A stretch of 64,000 nucleotides of DNA from an uncultured Muribaculaceae bacterium (lineage in GTDB: Bacteria; Bacteroidota; Bacteroidia; Bacteroidales; Muribaculaceae), in the NCBI GenBank assembly GCA_910579185.1, contig CAJTTG010000001.1:248001-312000 (forward strand), in the 5' to 3' direction. This document shows, piece by piece, positions 1 through 9,793 of this stretch; position 1 is the first letter of the stretch; every line of letters begins with the position of its first letter. The notes beneath the pieces are model-generated. The model ran no database searches. It was not told the DNA's origin and worked only from the letters and a program-made list of their open reading frames with translations. The position numbers and the translations under genes were made by a program.

Positions 1-471
1 CTCAGCCCGGATCTTGTTATTATTTCTCTTGGGACAAATGAGGCATTCGGAACAGTCAACAAGCGTTTGATAACCGAATCTATTGACCGGCTCGTCAGTG
101 GAATCAAGACCCATAATCCCGAGGCGCAGATCCTGTTGGTTACGCCAATGGAATGTCAGCGCATCCATTATACAAATGTCAAGACCTCAAAGGGTAAACG
201 CAAAAAGTCGCGCAGAACTTCCTATACTCGAAAAAAAGGTTATAAAATCAATGACAATATTACCATAGTCCGGGACGCAATTCTGGACTATGCCGACGAT
301 AAGCATATTGCTGTCTATGATTGGTATTCTATTGCCGGAGGAAAGAACGCCTCAGAGAAATGGATTGCCAATGGCCTATTCAGCGGAGACCGGGTGCATC
401 TAAGCCATAAAGGCTATAGACTCCAAGGACTTCTGCTGTATCAAGCTCTAAGAAATGCATTTACTAACTAA
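1..471 (+). CDS. SGNH/GDSL-type hydrolase, C-terminal part (5' end outside window)
   Basis: The frame is open from the first base, so only the last 156 residues are visible. They carry two SGNH-family signatures: a GTNE block near visible residues 11-14 and the catalytic Asp-x-x-His (D130, H133, in GDRVHLS) near the C-terminus. SGNH enzymes are Ser hydrolases and often act as esterases on acylated glycans. The next gene, 30 bp downstream on the same strand, is an MBOAT acyltransferase. That pairing suggests joint work on O-acylation of an envelope polysaccharide. The substrate cannot be told from the sequence, and the catalytic Ser block lies outside the window. Confidence 0.8.
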   Translation, partial: LSPDLVIISLGTNEAFGTVNKRLITESIDRLVSGIKTHNPEAQILLVTPMECQRIHYTNVKTSKGKRKKSRRTSYTRKKGYKINDNITIVRDAILDYADDKHIAVYDWYSIAGGKNASEKWIANGLFSGDRVHLSHKGYRLQGLLLYQALRNAFTN

Positions 472-500
472 TTTTATCTGGAACTCTCCCAAATTTAATC

Positions 501-1991
501 ATGGTTGAATCTCCGATCAGCATAGAAAAATTGATAGACGTATTGAAGTACGATGCCCACAATCCATTGTTTTTCAACACTGGATTGTTTCTCATATTGT
601 TTGCCGGCTTTATATTGATCTACCAATTGATGCGCAAGTTCAGGACCGCTAAATTCCTGTTTGTAATAGCATTCTCACTATATTTCTATTACAAGTCTTC
701 GGCGGAGTATTGTTTCATATTGTTGGGCGTATGTATAAGTGACTACTTGCTTGGCATTGCTTTGAGTCATTTGAAAAAGAATTGGAAACGCAGATGTATT
801 GTCCTTTTAAATGTGACCCTAAATATCGGAATGCTTGTATATTTCAAGTACTTTAATTTGATTTACGAGACATTTGCCAATATTGCAGGGACATCCTTCG
901 ATCCGTTTGATATTATTCTGCCTGCCGGAATTTCGTTTTTCACATTCAGATCAATAAGCTATATTGTCGACATATACCGTCGGGAAATAACGGCGTGCAC
1001 AGATTTTCTGGCGTATACGTTCTATCTGACATTTTTCCCTCCGCTTCTTGCCGGTCCTGTGGTCAGGGCTAAGGATATGCTTCCGCAGGTTGCTGCAAAT
1101 CCGGTCGCCACAAAGGCTATGGTTAGTGAAGGCCTGTTTCTTATTATGTGTGGATTGGTGAAGAAGGTCGTTGTTGCTGATTTCATATCACAGAATTTTG
1201 TTGACCGTATCTTTGACAATCCGTCATTGTATTCCGGCTTTGAAGTGATGATGGGAGTATATGGTTTCGTAATCCAGCTCTATTGTGATTTTTCAGGATA
1301 TAGCGACATGGCGATAGGTATAGCGTTACTTATGGGCTACCAGTTCTTTGATAACTTCCGGTCGCCATTTAAGGCGCAGAGTCCAACTGAATTCTGGCAC
1401 AGATGGCATATCTCATTGTCGACATGGTTACGGGATTATGTCTATATTCCGTTGGGTGGTAACCGATGTGGAAAAGTGAGACACCATGCAAATCTTATGA
1501 CAACCATGATTGTCGGAGGCCTATGGCATGGCGCATCATGGATGTATGTGATTTGGGGCACACTACAGGGCGTTTTCCTTGTAGGTCATAAGACACTTAA
1601 GAGTGTAACGCCGAAAGTGAAATTGGAGAACAGAAACAAGTGGTGGCGCAGGACCTTCAATATTTTCATCACGTTCAATCTGATTGCAGTCAGCTTCGTG
1701 TTCTTCCGGGCACGTTCGCTAACGACCATAAAAGAAATGTGGGCACAGATCACCGGTAATTTCCACGCGGAGATCGCACCACAGTTTCTGGAAGGATATC
1801 TGGCTATCACGCTTGTGATAATAGGAGCATATCTGATGCATTTCGCGCCCGAAAGATGGACGGCGAAGTTGAAAAAGACCTATAATTCAATTCCGCTTAT
1901 CATTCAGGCCATCGTACTGGTGATAATAATTCTGATCGTTATTCAGACACGCCAGTCCGAGATCCAACCCTTCATTTATTTCCAATATTAA
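501..1991 (+). CDS. MBOAT family O-acyltransferase (AlgI/DltB-like)
   Basis: A 496-residue polytopic membrane protein with many hydrophobic segments spread over its length. It has the MBOAT hallmarks: an FWHRWHISLSTWLRDYVY segment around His300 and the invariant catalytic His343 in GLWHG. Members move acyl groups from a cytoplasmic donor to an exported glycan or lipid (AlgI, DltB, PatA types). It follows the SGNH hydrolase by 30 bp and the two are probably one transcript; in AlgI/AlgJ-type systems an SGNH-like partner finishes the transfer. It ends 9 bp before the convergent nrdG. No terminator is evident between them. Confidence 0.88.
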   Translation: MVESPISIEKLIDVLKYDAHNPLFFNTGLFLILFAGFILIYQLMRKFRTAKFLFVIAFSLYFYYKSSAEYCFILLGVCISDYLLGIALSHLKKNWKRRCIVLLNVTLNIGMLVYFKYFNLIYETFANIAGTSFDPFDIILPAGISFFTFRSISYIVDIYRREITACTDFLAYTFYLTFFPPLLAGPVVRAKDMLPQVAANPVATKAMVSEGLFLIMCGLVKKVVVADFISQNFVDRIFDNPSLYSGFEVMMGVYGFVIQLYCDFSGYSDMAIGIALLMGYQFFDNFRSPFKAQSPTEFWHRWHISLSTWLRDYVYIPLGGNRCGKVRHHANLMTTMIVGGLWHGASWMYVIWGTLQGVFLVGHKTLKSVTPKVKLENRNKWWRRTFNIFITFNLIAVSFVFFRARSLTTIKEMWAQITGNFHAEIAPQFLEGYLAITLVIIGAYLMHFAPERWTAKLKKTYNSIPLIIQAIVLVIIILIVIQTRQSEIQPFIYFQY

Positions 1992-1999
1992 ATATTGGC

Positions 2000-2506
2000 T
2001 TAAAAATCAGATTCCCAGATCTTGATTTGCCCTGTGGCACGCCAGTAAGCCACGTCAATAAGCCGTTGGTTTGATGATCCGCGGAAAAGTAGAGACGTGT
2101 CACGCAGTGCTGCAATATACGGGCCATCAACAACGACATCTATATAGGGCAGGATCTTACTCAGCCTTTGATCCGCTGCGACGGATTCAAACAGGAAGCC
2201 GGTAAAAAGCCATATCCGTTTACCCATTCCGCGGATCTTTTCGGCAAGACCCGTCAGAGAATCAACCTGAAACAATGGATCACCCCCGGAGAAAGTGACA
2301 TCAAAGCCATTATGCTCAATGCGATCAAGGATTTGGTCATACGACATATCTTCCCCGGTCATGGGATCCCAGGTGGAAGGGTTCTGACATCCGGGACAAT
2401 GATGTTGGCATCCGGCCAAATAGATGGAGGTCCGGAATCCCGGACCATCCACGGTTGTACCGTCAACAATGTCGACGACACGTAGCATATTAACTTTTTC
2501 CGACAT
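2000..2506 (-). CDS. nrdG: Anaerobic ribonucleoside-triphosphate reductase activating protein
   Basis: A 168-residue radical-SAM activase. The [4Fe-4S]-binding CX3CX2C motif is at C33, C37 and C40 (GCQHHCPGC), followed by a TFSGGDPL segment used in SAM binding. The enzyme reductively cleaves S-adenosylmethionine to install the glycyl radical on NrdD. Its ATG directly follows the TAA stop of nrdD with no intervening base, so the pair should be translationally coupled and co-transcribed. The length is normal for the family. Confidence 0.95.
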   Translation of the reverse strand: MSEKVNMLRVVDIVDGTTVDGPGFRTSIYLAGCQHHCPGCQNPSTWDPMTGEDMSYDQILDRIEHNGFDVTFSGGDPLFQVDSLTGLAEKIRGMGKRIWLFTGFLFESVAADQRLSKILPYIDVVVDGPYIAALRDTSLLFRGSSNQRLIDVAYWRATGQIKIWESDF

Positions 2507-4714
2507 TTATTTATGCACAATTCTGTCGTTCAATTCCGCCAATTTGGCACTGTTCCATCTGTCTGTTGTTCCAACAAGATACCCTGTGATACGCTGTAGC
2601 TTGTCAATGTCGTGACCGCCGCAGCAAGGACATTTTTCGAGGTTTTCAGATGCATCTTCATATCCGCATGTCATGCACCGGTTGCGATTGTGGTTGACCG
2701 AACAATAGCCAATGTTATACTCGTCCATCATGTCGACGATATCTGCTATTGCTTTGGGATTGTGAGTGGCATCACCATCAATCTCAACATAGAATATGTG
2801 GCCACCGCCTGTCAGTTCATGATACGGAGCTTCGATCTGAGCCTTATGTCGCGGCGAGCAATGGTAATACACCGGTACATGGTTTGAATTTGTGTAGTAG
2901 ATCTTATCTGTGATTCCAGGGAGTATGCCGAAACTCTTACGGTCGCGCGAAGTGAATTTTCCGGACAGCCCCTCGGCAGGAGTGGCAAGAACGGAGAAGT
3001 TATGTTGGTGTTTTTCGGAATATTCGTTCACCCGGCTACGCATGTGGGACACAATCTTTAGTCCCAGAGCCTGCGATTCTTCGCTTTCACCATGATGTTT
3101 GCCGGTCAGTGCGACAAGGCATTCCGCCAATCCTATGAATCCGATTCCAAGTGTACCCTGATTTATCACGCTCTCAATAGTCTCGTTGGGTTTGAGCGAT
3201 TCGCTTCCATTCCATAGGCGAGACATGAGCAACGGGAATTGTTTGACAAGTGCAGTCTTTTGAAAATCAAAACGGTCGCAGAGCTGACGCGCTGTGATGT
3301 CAAGCACCTGATCAAGTTTTGAGAAGAACTTTGCAATACGTTCTTCTTTATCCTTGATCATCATGCATTCTATAGCAATCCGGACAATATTTATGGTGGA
3401 GAAGCTTAGGTTCCCTCGGCCAATGGATGTTTTTTCACCAAAACGGTTTTCAAAAACTCGTGTGCGGCATCCCATCGTAGCTACTTCGTAGTTGTAGCGC
3501 TTGGGGTCGTCGGCACGCCATTTCTCATGCTGGTTGAATGTGGCATCGAGATTCACGAAATTCGGGAAGAACCGGCGGGCTGTAACTTTGCATGCCAGTT
3601 TGTACAGATCGTAGTTACGATCCTCCGGCAGGTAGCTTACACCACGTTTTTTCTTCCATATCTGAATCGGGAAAATAGCCGTAGCTCCATTTCCGACTCC
3701 CTCATAGGTTGAGTTGAGCAACTCACGGATCACGCAACGCCCTTCAGCAGATGTGTCGGTGCCATAATTAATAGAACTGAACACAACTTGATTTCCGCCA
3801 CGTGAATGGATGGTGTTCATGTTGTGGATAAATGCCTCCATAGCCTGGTGAACACGATCCACAGTCATATTCATGGCATGCTGAAGCAGGCGATCAACGC
3901 CGGTCAACCCATCAAGGGGGCGTTTGATGTAGTCATCCAGCTCAGCATCGTAATATGCCGAGAGATCTTCACCGGAAAGCTGTTCGCTCTTTTTGATTTC
4001 CTCAATATATGATGAGCGGACAAATGGAGCAAGGTAAAAATCAAAAGCCGGGATTGCCTGACCACCATGCATTTCATTCTGCGCCGTTTCCAAGGATATG
4101 CAGCTGATGATGCTTGCGGTTTCGATTCGCTTGGCCGGACGCGACTCTCCATGACCGGCTATGAAGCCGTTCGTCAGGATGCGGTCGAGGGGGTGCTGCA
4201 CACATGTAAGACTCTTTGTGGGATAATAGTCCTTGTCGTGAATATGCAGGTAGCCATGACGGACGGCATCTCTGGCTTCGGAAGAAAGCAGATAGTCATC
4301 TACGAACGGCTTTGTGGTCTCGCTTGCGAATTTCATCATCATTCCGGCAGGGGAATCTGTGTTCATATTCGCATTCTCCCTCGTGATATCATTGTTCTTT
4401 GCCTCGATTATCTCAAGGAACATATCGCGTGTCTTGGCTCTACGCGCAATGCTACGCTGATCCCGGTAGGCTATATATCGCTTTGCAACCTCTTTGCGAG
4501 GGCTGTTCATCAGCTCCAGTTCGACACGGTCCTGAATTTCCTCTACGGTCATTCTTTCATCTCCAGTCACACCGATGCGATCTACGATTTTTTGAATCAG
4601 AGCTTCATCTTCGCCCATTTCGGTCTGCAACATGGCCTTTCTGATAGCGGCCTTGATTTTCTCTTCGTTGAATCCAACGATGCGTCCATCGCGCTTTACT
4701 ACGGTATTGATCAT
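2507..4714 (-). CDS. nrdD: Anaerobic ribonucleoside-triphosphate reductase
   Basis: A 735-residue class III ribonucleotide reductase that makes dNTPs from NTPs without oxygen. The N-terminal ~90 residues form an ATP-cone allosteric domain (VVKRDGRIVGFNEEKI). The C-terminus has the zinc-binding Cys cluster (CMTCGY, CPCCGG) and the glycyl-radical site in RITGYLVG, where the radical Gly is residue 711. A well-matched Bacteroidetes promoter lies upstream at 4761-4791, and nrdG follows directly. The strict-anaerobe lifestyle of the host fits. Confidence 0.96.
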   Translation of the reverse strand: MINTVVKRDGRIVGFNEEKIKAAIRKAMLQTEMGEDEALIQKIVDRIGVTGDERMTVEEIQDRVELELMNSPRKEVAKRYIAYRDQRSIARRAKTRDMFLEIIEAKNNDITRENANMNTDSPAGMMMKFASETTKPFVDDYLLSSEARDAVRHGYLHIHDKDYYPTKSLTCVQHPLDRILTNGFIAGHGESRPAKRIETASIISCISLETAQNEMHGGQAIPAFDFYLAPFVRSSYIEEIKKSEQLSGEDLSAYYDAELDDYIKRPLDGLTGVDRLLQHAMNMTVDRVHQAMEAFIHNMNTIHSRGGNQVVFSSINYGTDTSAEGRCVIRELLNSTYEGVGNGATAIFPIQIWKKKRGVSYLPEDRNYDLYKLACKVTARRFFPNFVNLDATFNQHEKWRADDPKRYNYEVATMGCRTRVFENRFGEKTSIGRGNLSFSTINIVRIAIECMMIKDKEERIAKFFSKLDQVLDITARQLCDRFDFQKTALVKQFPLLMSRLWNGSESLKPNETIESVINQGTLGIGFIGLAECLVALTGKHHGESEESQALGLKIVSHMRSRVNEYSEKHQHNFSVLATPAEGLSGKFTSRDRKSFGILPGITDKIYYTNSNHVPVYYHCSPRHKAQIEAPYHELTGGGHIFYVEIDGDATHNPKAIADIVDMMDEYNIGYCSVNHNRNRCMTCGYEDASENLEKCPCCGGHDIDKLQRITGYLVGTTDRWNSAKLAELNDRIVHK

Positions 4715-5101
4715 ATCGGTGTTTGATTTTTTATATTCTTTGGAGTTTGATTTACGTCTGCAAAGCTATTAATATTTTTTCATTGAGGCAAGCGAATTGT
4801 TGATAATTTTTGTGCGGTTGTGCTTAGTTTGTGTTTTAGTTTTGGGAAACTTTCGTAGGGTGCCTAAGTGATGTTATTGTTGATACACAATGAATTGATG
4901 TTTTGTTTTGGAAAACTTTGTGATTTTTTCAATTTGAAATATTTGCCAGATTTTATAATTGTGATCGTTGATGGGTATTGCTAAGAAGATGTTTGTGGGT
5001 GATAATCTATCTACTAAATTATTTTTATGCATAAGTGCGTGTTTCTGAATATTTTTTTGTAAATTCGCAAGGAATAATTGCGAAAAATCAATCAATAAAC
5101 C
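4715..5101. other. 387-bp divergent intergenic region, nrdD / GH2 glycosidase
   Basis: AT-rich spacer between two divergent genes. Besides the nrdD promoter it has a weaker -7-like element, TAAATTCG at 5060-5067, about 35 bp ahead of the glycosidase start; I see no good -33 partner for it. A 73-codon minus-strand ORF at 4874-5095 is low in complexity and has no recognisable features, so it is not annotated as a gene. Confidence 0.5.
4761..4791 (-). promoter_or_regulatory. Promoter of nrdDG
   Basis: Read on the minus strand: TTG (4789-4791), 20 bases, then TAGCTTTG (4761-4768), matching the Bacteroidetes -33/-7 pattern. The predicted start of transcription leaves a leader of roughly 40 nt before the nrdD ATG. 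I saw no clear NrdR-box palindrome nearby. Confidence 0.7.
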
Positions 5102-7600
5102 ATGAATAAATTCATTCTTGCTTCTCTTTCCGCTACAGCATGTTTGTTTGCCCTTGCGGCTCCACGTACAGAGTTGACGCTTGCGGAGGGATGGAAGTTT
5201 ACGCGCGATGACGCTTCTGAGTTCTCGGCCAAAGATCTCAATGACTCAAAATGGCAAAAGGTGACTGTGCCGCACGATTGGGCTATATATGGCCCTTTCA
5301 GCTGGGACAATGACAAACAGAATGTAGCTATTGCTCAGGATGGACAGAAAGAGGCCATGGAGCATGCCGGACGAACAGGTGGACTTCCGTTTGTCGGTAC
5401 TGGCTGGTATCGTACAGAGATAGAAGTCCCGGAATTTACTGATGGCAAAAGGGCCACGCTCGTATTCGATGGAGCCATGAGCCACGCACGTGTGTATGTA
5501 AATGGCAAAGAAGCCGGATATTGGCCATATGGCTATAATACTTTCTATTTTGACGTTACTGATCTCCTTGAGAAAGGGAAAAAGAACACAATAGCTGTCA
5601 GACTGGAGAATCTTCCTGAATCCTCAAGATGGTATCCTGGGGCCGGTCTTTACCGCAACGTGCATCTTCTTGTCACTGACGATGCTCATATTCCGGTATG
5701 GGGAACCTACATAACCACTCCGGAGATAAATAAGGATTGGGCCAAGGTTGTTGTCCGTACGAAAATTGACCTGCCGAAAAACGCTGATACCGATAAATTT
5801 ACGCTGACAACAGTAATTTACGATAAAGAAGGAAAACAGATTGCTGAGAAAACAGAATCGGCATCAGAAATCAGATACAACGATGATGAGATCGCGCAGT
5901 CGTTCATTGTAAATGATCCTCAGCTATGGACGGTGGACACGCCTACGCTCTATAGGGCAGAATCGATTCTCAAGAAAGATGGTCGGACATGCGATGAGTA
6001 TTCCACAACGTTTGGAATCCGGTCAATAGAGGTTAGACCAAACGATGGTTTCTACCTGAACGGCGAGAAGATCGTGTTCAAGGGAGTATGCAACCATTCC
6101 GATCTCGGACCGCTTGGCATGGCTGTCAATGATGCTGCGATCCGTCGTCAGATCAGAATACTTAAGGATATGGGGTGTAACGCAATCCGCACTTCTCACA
6201 ACATGCCGGCTCCGGAATTGGTAAAGGCTTGCGATGAAATGGGAATGATGTTGATGGCTGAAAGCTTCGACGAATGGAAACTCCCCAAATGTAAAAACGG
6301 CTATAACCTCCTTTTTGACGAATGGGCCGAGAAGGATCTTACAAATCTGATTCGTCACTATCGTAATAACCCGTCAATTGTCATGTGGTGTATCGGAAAT
6401 GAAGTGTCGGAGCAATGGCACGAGGGTGGGTGCAAGACCGCCTATTTCCTACAGAACATAGCTCATCGCGAGGATCCGACGCGTCCCGTCACGCAGGGCA
6501 TGGATGGACCTGATGCTGTTTTGAACAACAATTTTGCAGCCATAATGGATGTGGCCGGTTTCAACTACCGCCCGTTCAAATATCAGGAGGCATATTCAAA
6601 ACTTCCACAGCAGATTGTGCTCGGCAGCGAAACTGCTTCCACCGTATCGTCACGTGGTGTTTACAAATTCCCGGTTGAGAGAAAGGCTATGGCTGTCTAT
6701 GATGATCACCAGAGTTCGGGATATGATGTGGAACATTGCGGATGGTCAAATCTGCCGGAAGATGATTTCATACAGCATGAGGATCTGGCATATTGCATAG
6801 GTGAATTTGTCTGGACTGGTTTTGACTATCTTGGCGAGCCCACTCCGTATTACACCAACTGGCCAAGCCATAGTTCGCTGTTCGGTATCATTGACCTCGC
6901 CGGCATTCCCAAGGACCGCTATTACCTATACCGTAGCCACTGGAACAAAGATCAGGAAACACTTCATATTCTGCCTCACTGGACATGGCCGGGAAGAGAA
7001 GGGGAGGTGACACCTGTTTTTGTCTACACAAACTATCCCGAGGCTGAACTGTTCATTAATGGAGTAAGCCAGGGACGTCGCAAAAAGGATCTGTCGGTTG
7101 AGATTGACAGCAGTTATACACCAGAGGCGCAGAAGTCGTTTGAACGACAGAAACGCTATCGTCTGATGTGGATGGACACAAAATATGAGCCGGGAACAGT
7201 GAAGGTTGTCGCTTACGACAATAATGGCAAGGCTGTTGCTGAAAAAGAAATCCGGACAGCAGGCAAACCGCATCATATCGAATTGTCGGCTGACCGCAGC
7301 CAGATCTCTGCTGACGGAAAGGATCTGTCGTTTATCAATGTCCGCGTAGTCGACAAGGACGGCAACCTATGCCCCGATGCAACAAATAAGATCCGCTTCA
7401 AGGTCTCCGGTGCCGGTTCGTACCATGCAGTTGCCAATGGTGATCCAGCTTCTCTTGAGTCATTTCAGGCTCCGGAGATGAGCGTGTTCCATGGTCAGCT
7501 TACAGCAATTGTCAAATCGGCCGACAAGCCCGGTGATATAACATTTACAGCATCATCTAATGGGCTGAAGTCAGCAAAGATAAATATTCAAAGTAAATAA
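5102..7600 (+). CDS. Secreted glycoside hydrolase family 2 (beta-galactosidase-like)
   Basis: An 832-residue protein with an N-terminal signal peptide (MNKFILASLSATACLFALAA). After it come a jelly-roll sugar-binding domain (~25-190), an Ig-like sandwich (~190-320), the TIM barrel (~325-620) and C-terminal Ig-like domains. The catalytic acid/base is Glu434 in CIGNEVSEQW and the likely nucleophile is Glu510 in LGSETAS. Family 2 covers beta-galactosidases, beta-mannosidases and glucuronidases; overall form and length suggest a beta-galactosidase of the Bacteroidetes periplasmic type. No SusC/D pair is adjacent, so this is a lone gene rather than a full polysaccharide-utilisation locus. rlmB starts 2 bp downstream. 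Confidence 0.9.
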   Translation: MNKFILASLSATACLFALAAPRTELTLAEGWKFTRDDASEFSAKDLNDSKWQKVTVPHDWAIYGPFSWDNDKQNVAIAQDGQKEAMEHAGRTGGLPFVGTGWYRTEIEVPEFTDGKRATLVFDGAMSHARVYVNGKEAGYWPYGYNTFYFDVTDLLEKGKKNTIAVRLENLPESSRWYPGAGLYRNVHLLVTDDAHIPVWGTYITTPEINKDWAKVVVRTKIDLPKNADTDKFTLTTVIYDKEGKQIAEKTESASEIRYNDDEIAQSFIVNDPQLWTVDTPTLYRAESILKKDGRTCDEYSTTFGIRSIEVRPNDGFYLNGEKIVFKGVCNHSDLGPLGMAVNDAAIRRQIRILKDMGCNAIRTSHNMPAPELVKACDEMGMMLMAESFDEWKLPKCKNGYNLLFDEWAEKDLTNLIRHYRNNPSIVMWCIGNEVSEQWHEGGCKTAYFLQNIAHREDPTRPVTQGMDGPDAVLNNNFAAIMDVAGFNYRPFKYQEAYSKLPQQIVLGSETASTVSSRGVYKFPVERKAMAVYDDHQSSGYDVEHCGWSNLPEDDFIQHEDLAYCIGEFVWTGFDYLGEPTPYYTNWPSHSSLFGIIDLAGIPKDRYYLYRSHWNKDQETLHILPHWTWPGREGEVTPVFVYTNYPEAELFINGVSQGRRKKDLSVEIDSSYTPEAQKSFERQKRYRLMWMDTKYEPGTVKVVAYDNNGKAVAEKEIRTAGKPHHIELSADRSQISADGKDLSFINVRVVDKDGNLCPDATNKIRFKVSGAGSYHAVANGDPASLESFQAPEMSVFHGQLTAIVKSADKPGDITFTASSNGLKSAKINIQSK

Positions 7601-7602
7601 AA

Positions 7603-8361
7603 ATGGAATTGACAGCAGGGTTAAGGAAGATGATTGTTTCCCTGAGCGAAACAAAACATCGCCATTCTCTGAAACTCTTCAAGGCCGAGGGCACGAAATG
7701 TGTCCTCGACACTTTTTATGCATTCAAGGCCCGATATCTCATTGCGACTCAGCAGTGGATTGATAGTAATATCGAAAAAATCCCTCTGTCCGACGTGGAA
7801 GTTATCAAGGCTTCTCCGGCAGAGATGGGGAGAGTTTCGGCCATGTCCAATCCAGCCCCCGTTGTAGCCGTCTATGAAATTCCGGATCAGACGTTTGATA
7901 TCAGCAAAGTCAAAGGACAGCTGTCTCTGGCTCTTGACTGCGTTCAGGATCCCGGAAATCTCGGAACAATAATCCGTACGGCAGATTGGTTTGGCATACG
8001 CGACATATTCTGTTCTAAGGACACCGCGGATGTCTACAATCCAAAGGTGGTTCAGGCAACTATGGGTGGCATATCCCGTGTGAAAGTCCATTATCTTGAT
8101 CTCTGCGAATTTATAGCTCGACTGGATGATACGCCGGTCTATGGGACTTTCCTTGATGGCCAGGACATATCTACAACACAACTTACCGACAATGGTCTTA
8201 TCGTGATGGGCAATGAGGGTAAAGGTGTATCAAAAAACATTGCGGAGCTTGTTTCGCATCGTTTGACAATTCCATCGTTTCCCAAAGGCGAGCCTACATC
8301 TGAGTCCTTGAATGTTGCGGTTGCCACAGCCATTGTTGTTTCAAAATTCAGACTCAAATAA
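7603..8361 (+). CDS. rlmB: TrmH/SpoU family RNA 2'-O-methyltransferase
   Basis: A 252-residue SPOUT methyltransferase with all three family motifs: DPGNLGTIIRTADWFG (motif 1), IVMGNEGKGVS (motif 2) and PSFPKGEPTSESLNVAVA (motif 3), which build the knotted SAM site. The N-terminal ~90 residues are the substrate-binding domain of RlmB-like enzymes, which methylate 23S rRNA. The specific target is not provable here, so the symbol is tentative. It begins 2 bp after the glycosidase stop and is followed 9 bp later by radA, suggesting a shared transcript. Confidence 0.85.
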   Translation: MELTAGLRKMIVSLSETKHRHSLKLFKAEGTKCVLDTFYAFKARYLIATQQWIDSNIEKIPLSDVEVIKASPAEMGRVSAMSNPAPVVAVYEIPDQTFDISKVKGQLSLALDCVQDPGNLGTIIRTADWFGIRDIFCSKDTADVYNPKVVQATMGGISRVKVHYLDLCEFIARLDDTPVYGTFLDGQDISTTQLTDNGLIVMGNEGKGVSKNIAELVSHRLTIPSFPKGEPTSESLNVAVATAIVVSKFRLK

Positions 8362-8370
8362 TACTGCGGT

Positions 8371-9735
8371 ATGGCTAAAGAAAAATCCATGTGGTTTTGT
8401 TCGGAATGTGGTAATGACTCGCCCAAGTGGGTAGGGCGGTGTCCATCATGTGGGGCGTGGAATACGATGGTGGAGGAACGCGTGAAGGCAAAATCCTCGA
8501 AAAGCATATCATTGTCATCGAGAAGTCTTTCTCGTCCACAGAAGGTATCCGAGATTGAGGCTATAGATGAGCCTCGCATCAAGATGCCAAGCAAGGAACT
8601 CAACCGAGTTCTTGGCGGAGGCCTTGTGGCTGGCTCTTTGGTTCTTATCGGTGGAGAGCCTGGCATTGGAAAGTCGACTTTAGTGCTGCAAAACACATTG
8701 TCGATCCGCTCCAAGCGTATCCTGTACATTTCCGGTGAGGAAAGTGCCACACAGTTGAAGATGCGTGCTGACAGGATCGGACGTGTCTGCGACAACGTCC
8801 TTATTGCTTGCGAGACTTCGCTCGACAATATAATGAAACACATTGAGGACACTAAACCGGAAATGGTTGTGGTGGACTCAATACAGACTATTGCATCTGA
8901 TGATATCGAATCAGCTGCCGGCAGTGTCAGTCAGGTTCGTGAGTGTTCCGCTCGTCTCCTGAAATATGCCAAGGAGTCTGGTGTACCGGTAATTCTTATC
9001 GGACATATAAATAAGGAAGGTAGCATTGCCGGCCCCAAGGTTCTTGAACATATTGTCGATGCTGTGCTGCAATTTGAGGGTGACCGGCATTATATGTACC
9101 GTATCCTACGGTCAATAAAGAATCGGTTCGGCAGTACATCCGAACTCGGTATATATGAGATGGGGCAGAAGGGGCTGCGTGAGGTCACAAATCCGTCTGA
9201 AATGCTGTTGAGCCATAATTCCGACGAAGAATTGTCTGGAATGGCTATAGGCATTACTCTTGAAGGGCTGAGACCATTTCTGATAGAAGCGCAGGCTCTT
9301 GTCAGCACAGCTGCCTATGGCACTCCTCAGAGAACCGTAACAGGCTTTGATTCCAAACGTATGAACATGCTTCTGGCGGTTCTTGAAAAGAGAGTCGGAT
9401 TCAAACTTGCGCAGAAAGACGTTTTCCTTAATATCGCAGGTGGATTGAAAGTCAATGATACTGCACTGGATCTCCCTATCATCAGCGCAATATTATCTTC
9501 AAATGTTGACATGGCTATTCCTCGCGATATGTGCCTTTGCGGTGAAATTGGACTATCTGGAGAGATAAGGCAGGTGACTCGATTGGAGCAACGTATTTCC
9601 GAAGCAGAGAAGCTGGGAATGAAAACGATAGTCATTCCTCGATATAATCTTAAGGGTGTGGATACAAGCCGTTACTCTATCGAGATTAAGGAGGTAGCCA
9701 AAGTGGAGGAAGCCTTCCGGTTGCTATTTTCATAA
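8371..9735 (+). CDS. radA: DNA repair protein RadA
   Basis: A 454-residue RecA-like ATPase that drives branch migration during recombinational repair. Domain order is typical: an N-terminal C4 zinc finger (CSECGNDSPKWVGRCPSC), a RecA core with Walker A GGEPGIGKST (Lys101), the RadA-specific KNRFGST motif at about residue 250, and a C-terminal Lon-protease-like domain lacking a catalytic Ser-Lys dyad. It is adjacent to rlmB on the same strand. Length and motifs are those of a complete gene. Confidence 0.96.
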   Translation: MAKEKSMWFCSECGNDSPKWVGRCPSCGAWNTMVEERVKAKSSKSISLSSRSLSRPQKVSEIEAIDEPRIKMPSKELNRVLGGGLVAGSLVLIGGEPGIGKSTLVLQNTLSIRSKRILYISGEESATQLKMRADRIGRVCDNVLIACETSLDNIMKHIEDTKPEMVVVDSIQTIASDDIESAAGSVSQVRECSARLLKYAKESGVPVILIGHINKEGSIAGPKVLEHIVDAVLQFEGDRHYMYRILRSIKNRFGSTSELGIYEMGQKGLREVTNPSEMLLSHNSDEELSGMAIGITLEGLRPFLIEAQALVSTAAYGTPQRTVTGFDSKRMNMLLAVLEKRVGFKLAQKDVFLNIAGGLKVNDTALDLPIISAILSSNVDMAIPRDMCLCGEIGLSGEIRQVTRLEQRISEAEKLGMKTIVIPRYNLKGVDTSRYSIEIKEVAKVEEAFRLLFS

Positions 9736-9793
9736 TTGGGAAAGTATCCGGGTAGGCTTCGACCTAAAATATCGGCGATTTAAAGGATTACAT

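Noticed and set aside
4067..4726. 219-codon plus-strand ORF opposite nrdD
   Set aside because: It lies wholly antisense to a well-conserved gene and has no protein-like features; typical shadow.
4874..5095. 73-codon minus-strand ORF between nrdD and the GH2 gene
   Set aside because: Low-complexity AT-rich sequence, no start-region signals, no recognisable protein features; probably spacer.
4715..5101. NrdR box upstream of nrdD
   Set aside because: No palindrome close to the NrdR consensus could be found by eye near the promoter.
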